64,000 nucleotides of DNA from Thalassotalea sp. 42_200_T64. GTDB taxonomy: Bacteria; Pseudomonadota; Gammaproteobacteria; Enterobacterales; Alteromonadaceae. A model generated the notes under the pieces. The model searched no databases. It was given only the letters and a program-made list of their open reading frames with translations, and had not been told where the DNA came from. The DNA is taken from NCBI GenBank assembly GCA_002162925.1, contig MABC01000030.1, positions 62,001 through 126,000 on the forward strand, read 5' to 3'. How positions within the stretch are numbered: position 1 is the stretch's first letter; the number at the start of each line of letters is the position of its first letter. Below are positions 63,191 through 64,000 of the stretch, piece after piece. The position numbers and the translations under genes were made by a program.

Positions 63191-64000
63191 TTAGTAACTT
63201 TCGTTATGTACCGCCTGTACCGCACGGCCCGAAGGATCAGCCATGTTCTTAAAGCTTTCATCCCAAGCCAAGGCGGCTTCCGTTGAACAGGCTACCGATT
63301 TACCACCCGGTACACATTCAGCGGCCGAAGCAAGCGGGAAGTGCTGTTCAAAAATAGTACGATAGAAATAAGCTTCTTTGGTATCTGGCGTATTGTGCGG
63401 GAATTTGAATGCCGCGTTGGCCAATTGTTGATCGCTCACTTGCTCTGCAACGTGCTCTTTTAAACTGTCAATCCAGGAATAGCCAACACCATCAGAGAAC
63501 TGCTCTTTTTGACGCCACAAGATTTCTTCCGGTAAATAACCTTCAAAGGCAGAGCGCAACACATGTTTCTCAATCTTGCCGTCTTTACACATCTTGTCTT
63601 CAGGGTTGATGCGCATGGCAACATCCATAAATTCTTTATCTAAAAACGGAACACGAGCTTCAATACCCCAGGCAGACATTGATTTGTTCGCTCGCAAACA
63701 ATCAAACATATGCAGCTTATCAAGCTTGCGTACCAGCTCTTCATGAAATTCTTTGGCGTTAGGCGCTTTGTGGAAGTATAAGTAACCGCCAAAAATTTCA
63801 TCCGCACCTTCACCGGAAAGTACCATTTTGATACCCGTAGCTTTGATTTTACGAGCCATCAAATACATCGGGGTAGAGGCACGAATGGTGGTCACATCGT
63901 AGGTTTCGATGTGATAAACCACTTCTTTTAAGGCATCAATACCATCTTGTACGGTAAAGATAATACTGTGGTGTATGGTACCAATAGAATCCGCTACTTT
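63191..64000 (-). CDS. asnB: Asparagine synthase (glutamine-hydrolysing) AsnB, C-terminal part
   Basis: The minus-strand frame runs off the right end of the window, so only the last 269 residues are visible. They are the synthetase domain of class B asparagine synthetase, which makes asparagine from aspartate, ATP and glutamine-derived ammonia. [22 protein letters not shown] and the [20 protein letters not shown] motif are as in E. coli AsnB, along with the C-terminal [14 protein letters not shown] and [13 protein letters not shown]. The N-terminal glutaminase half with its catalytic cysteine lies outside. It converges on fumC across a shared terminator. Confidence 0.94.
   Translation of the reverse strand, partial: KVADSIGTIHHSIIFTVQDGIDALKEVVYHIETYDVTTIRASTPMYLMARKIKATGIKMVLSGEGADEIFGGYLYFHKAPNAKEFHEELVRKLDKLHMFDCLRANKSMSAWGIEARVPFLDKEFMDVAMRINPEDKMCKDGKIEKHVLRSAFEGYLPEEILWRQKEQFSDGVGYSWIDSLKEHVAEQVSDQQLANAAFKFPHNTPDTKEAYFYRTIFEQHFPLASAAECVPGGKSVACSTEAALAWDESFKNMADPSGRAVQAVHNESY

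Overview
This window looks like a chromosomal segment of a marine, low-GC gammaproteobacterium of the Alteromonadales, most plausibly the Colwelliaceae (Colwellia/Thalassotalea type). That placement is inferred from three things: the gene order yceF-yceD-rpmF-plsX-fabHDG-acpP-fabF-pabC-mltG-tmk-holB-pilZ-ycfH, the AcnD/PrpF form of the methylcitrate cycle, and a 1610-residue NAD-type glutamate dehydrogenase. I see no tRNA, rRNA, CRISPR array, prophage or complete insertion sequence.

Layout. 1-1179 is the C-terminal part of an S9 (prolyl oligopeptidase-type) peptidase. 1180-2168 is gene-poor and repeat-rich, and holds a GIY-YIG nuclease relic between inverted hairpin repeats. 2169-14300 is the conserved fatty-acid/envelope/replication block: yceF diverges from yceD-rpmF-plsX-fabH-fabD-fabG-acpP, followed by fabF and pabC-mltG-tmk-holB-pilZ-ycfH. 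14301-16733 has a fused SpmA/SpmB-like membrane protein between two repeat-bearing gaps. 16734-23616 is a propionate (2-methylcitrate) operon: gntR-prpB-prpC-acnD-prpF. 23655-26529 is a decayed divergent pair, a MocR regulator and a CcoG-like Fe-S protein, each with several lesions. 26750-31747 has DUF2057 and SIMPL periplasmic proteins, msrC, a small acidic protein, proQ and prc. 32019-36086 has nhaC and pepN.

36468-43297 is an envelope module (DUF1302 barrel, DUF1329, YCF48-like propeller, MMPL/RND exporter) with a FadR-box-like palindrome upstream. 43607-49679 has the large glutamate dehydrogenase and pyrD. 50095-59713, all on the minus strand, is an Mrp-type cation/proton antiporter cluster (E-F-G-B-C-D-D-small-D) bounded by two tandem-domain universal stress protein genes, one frameshifted. 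59902-64000 has a lipoprotein M19 dipeptidase, an AhpD-like protein, fumC and the C-terminal part of asnB.

How the genes fit together. The first block makes phospholipid precursors and fatty acids alongside the ribosome and replication machinery, and its first promoter has a GC-rich discriminator of the kind linked to growth-rate control. The prp operon converts propionyl-CoA to pyruvate and succinate. NhaC and the Mrp cluster are two independent routes for Na+/H+ exchange, as expected for a marine organism.

The least explained material is intergenic. It comprises (i) 48-base perfect palindromes whose two arms differ in compensating ways between copies, one sitting inside the loop of the fabF terminator; (ii) a 50-base ungapped repeat in four copies, two of them directly on terminator U-tracts; (iii) a 41-base perfect inverted dispersed repeat; and (iv) GTCATCC/GGATGAC hairpins that flank the GIY-YIG relic as a near-perfect inverted pair.
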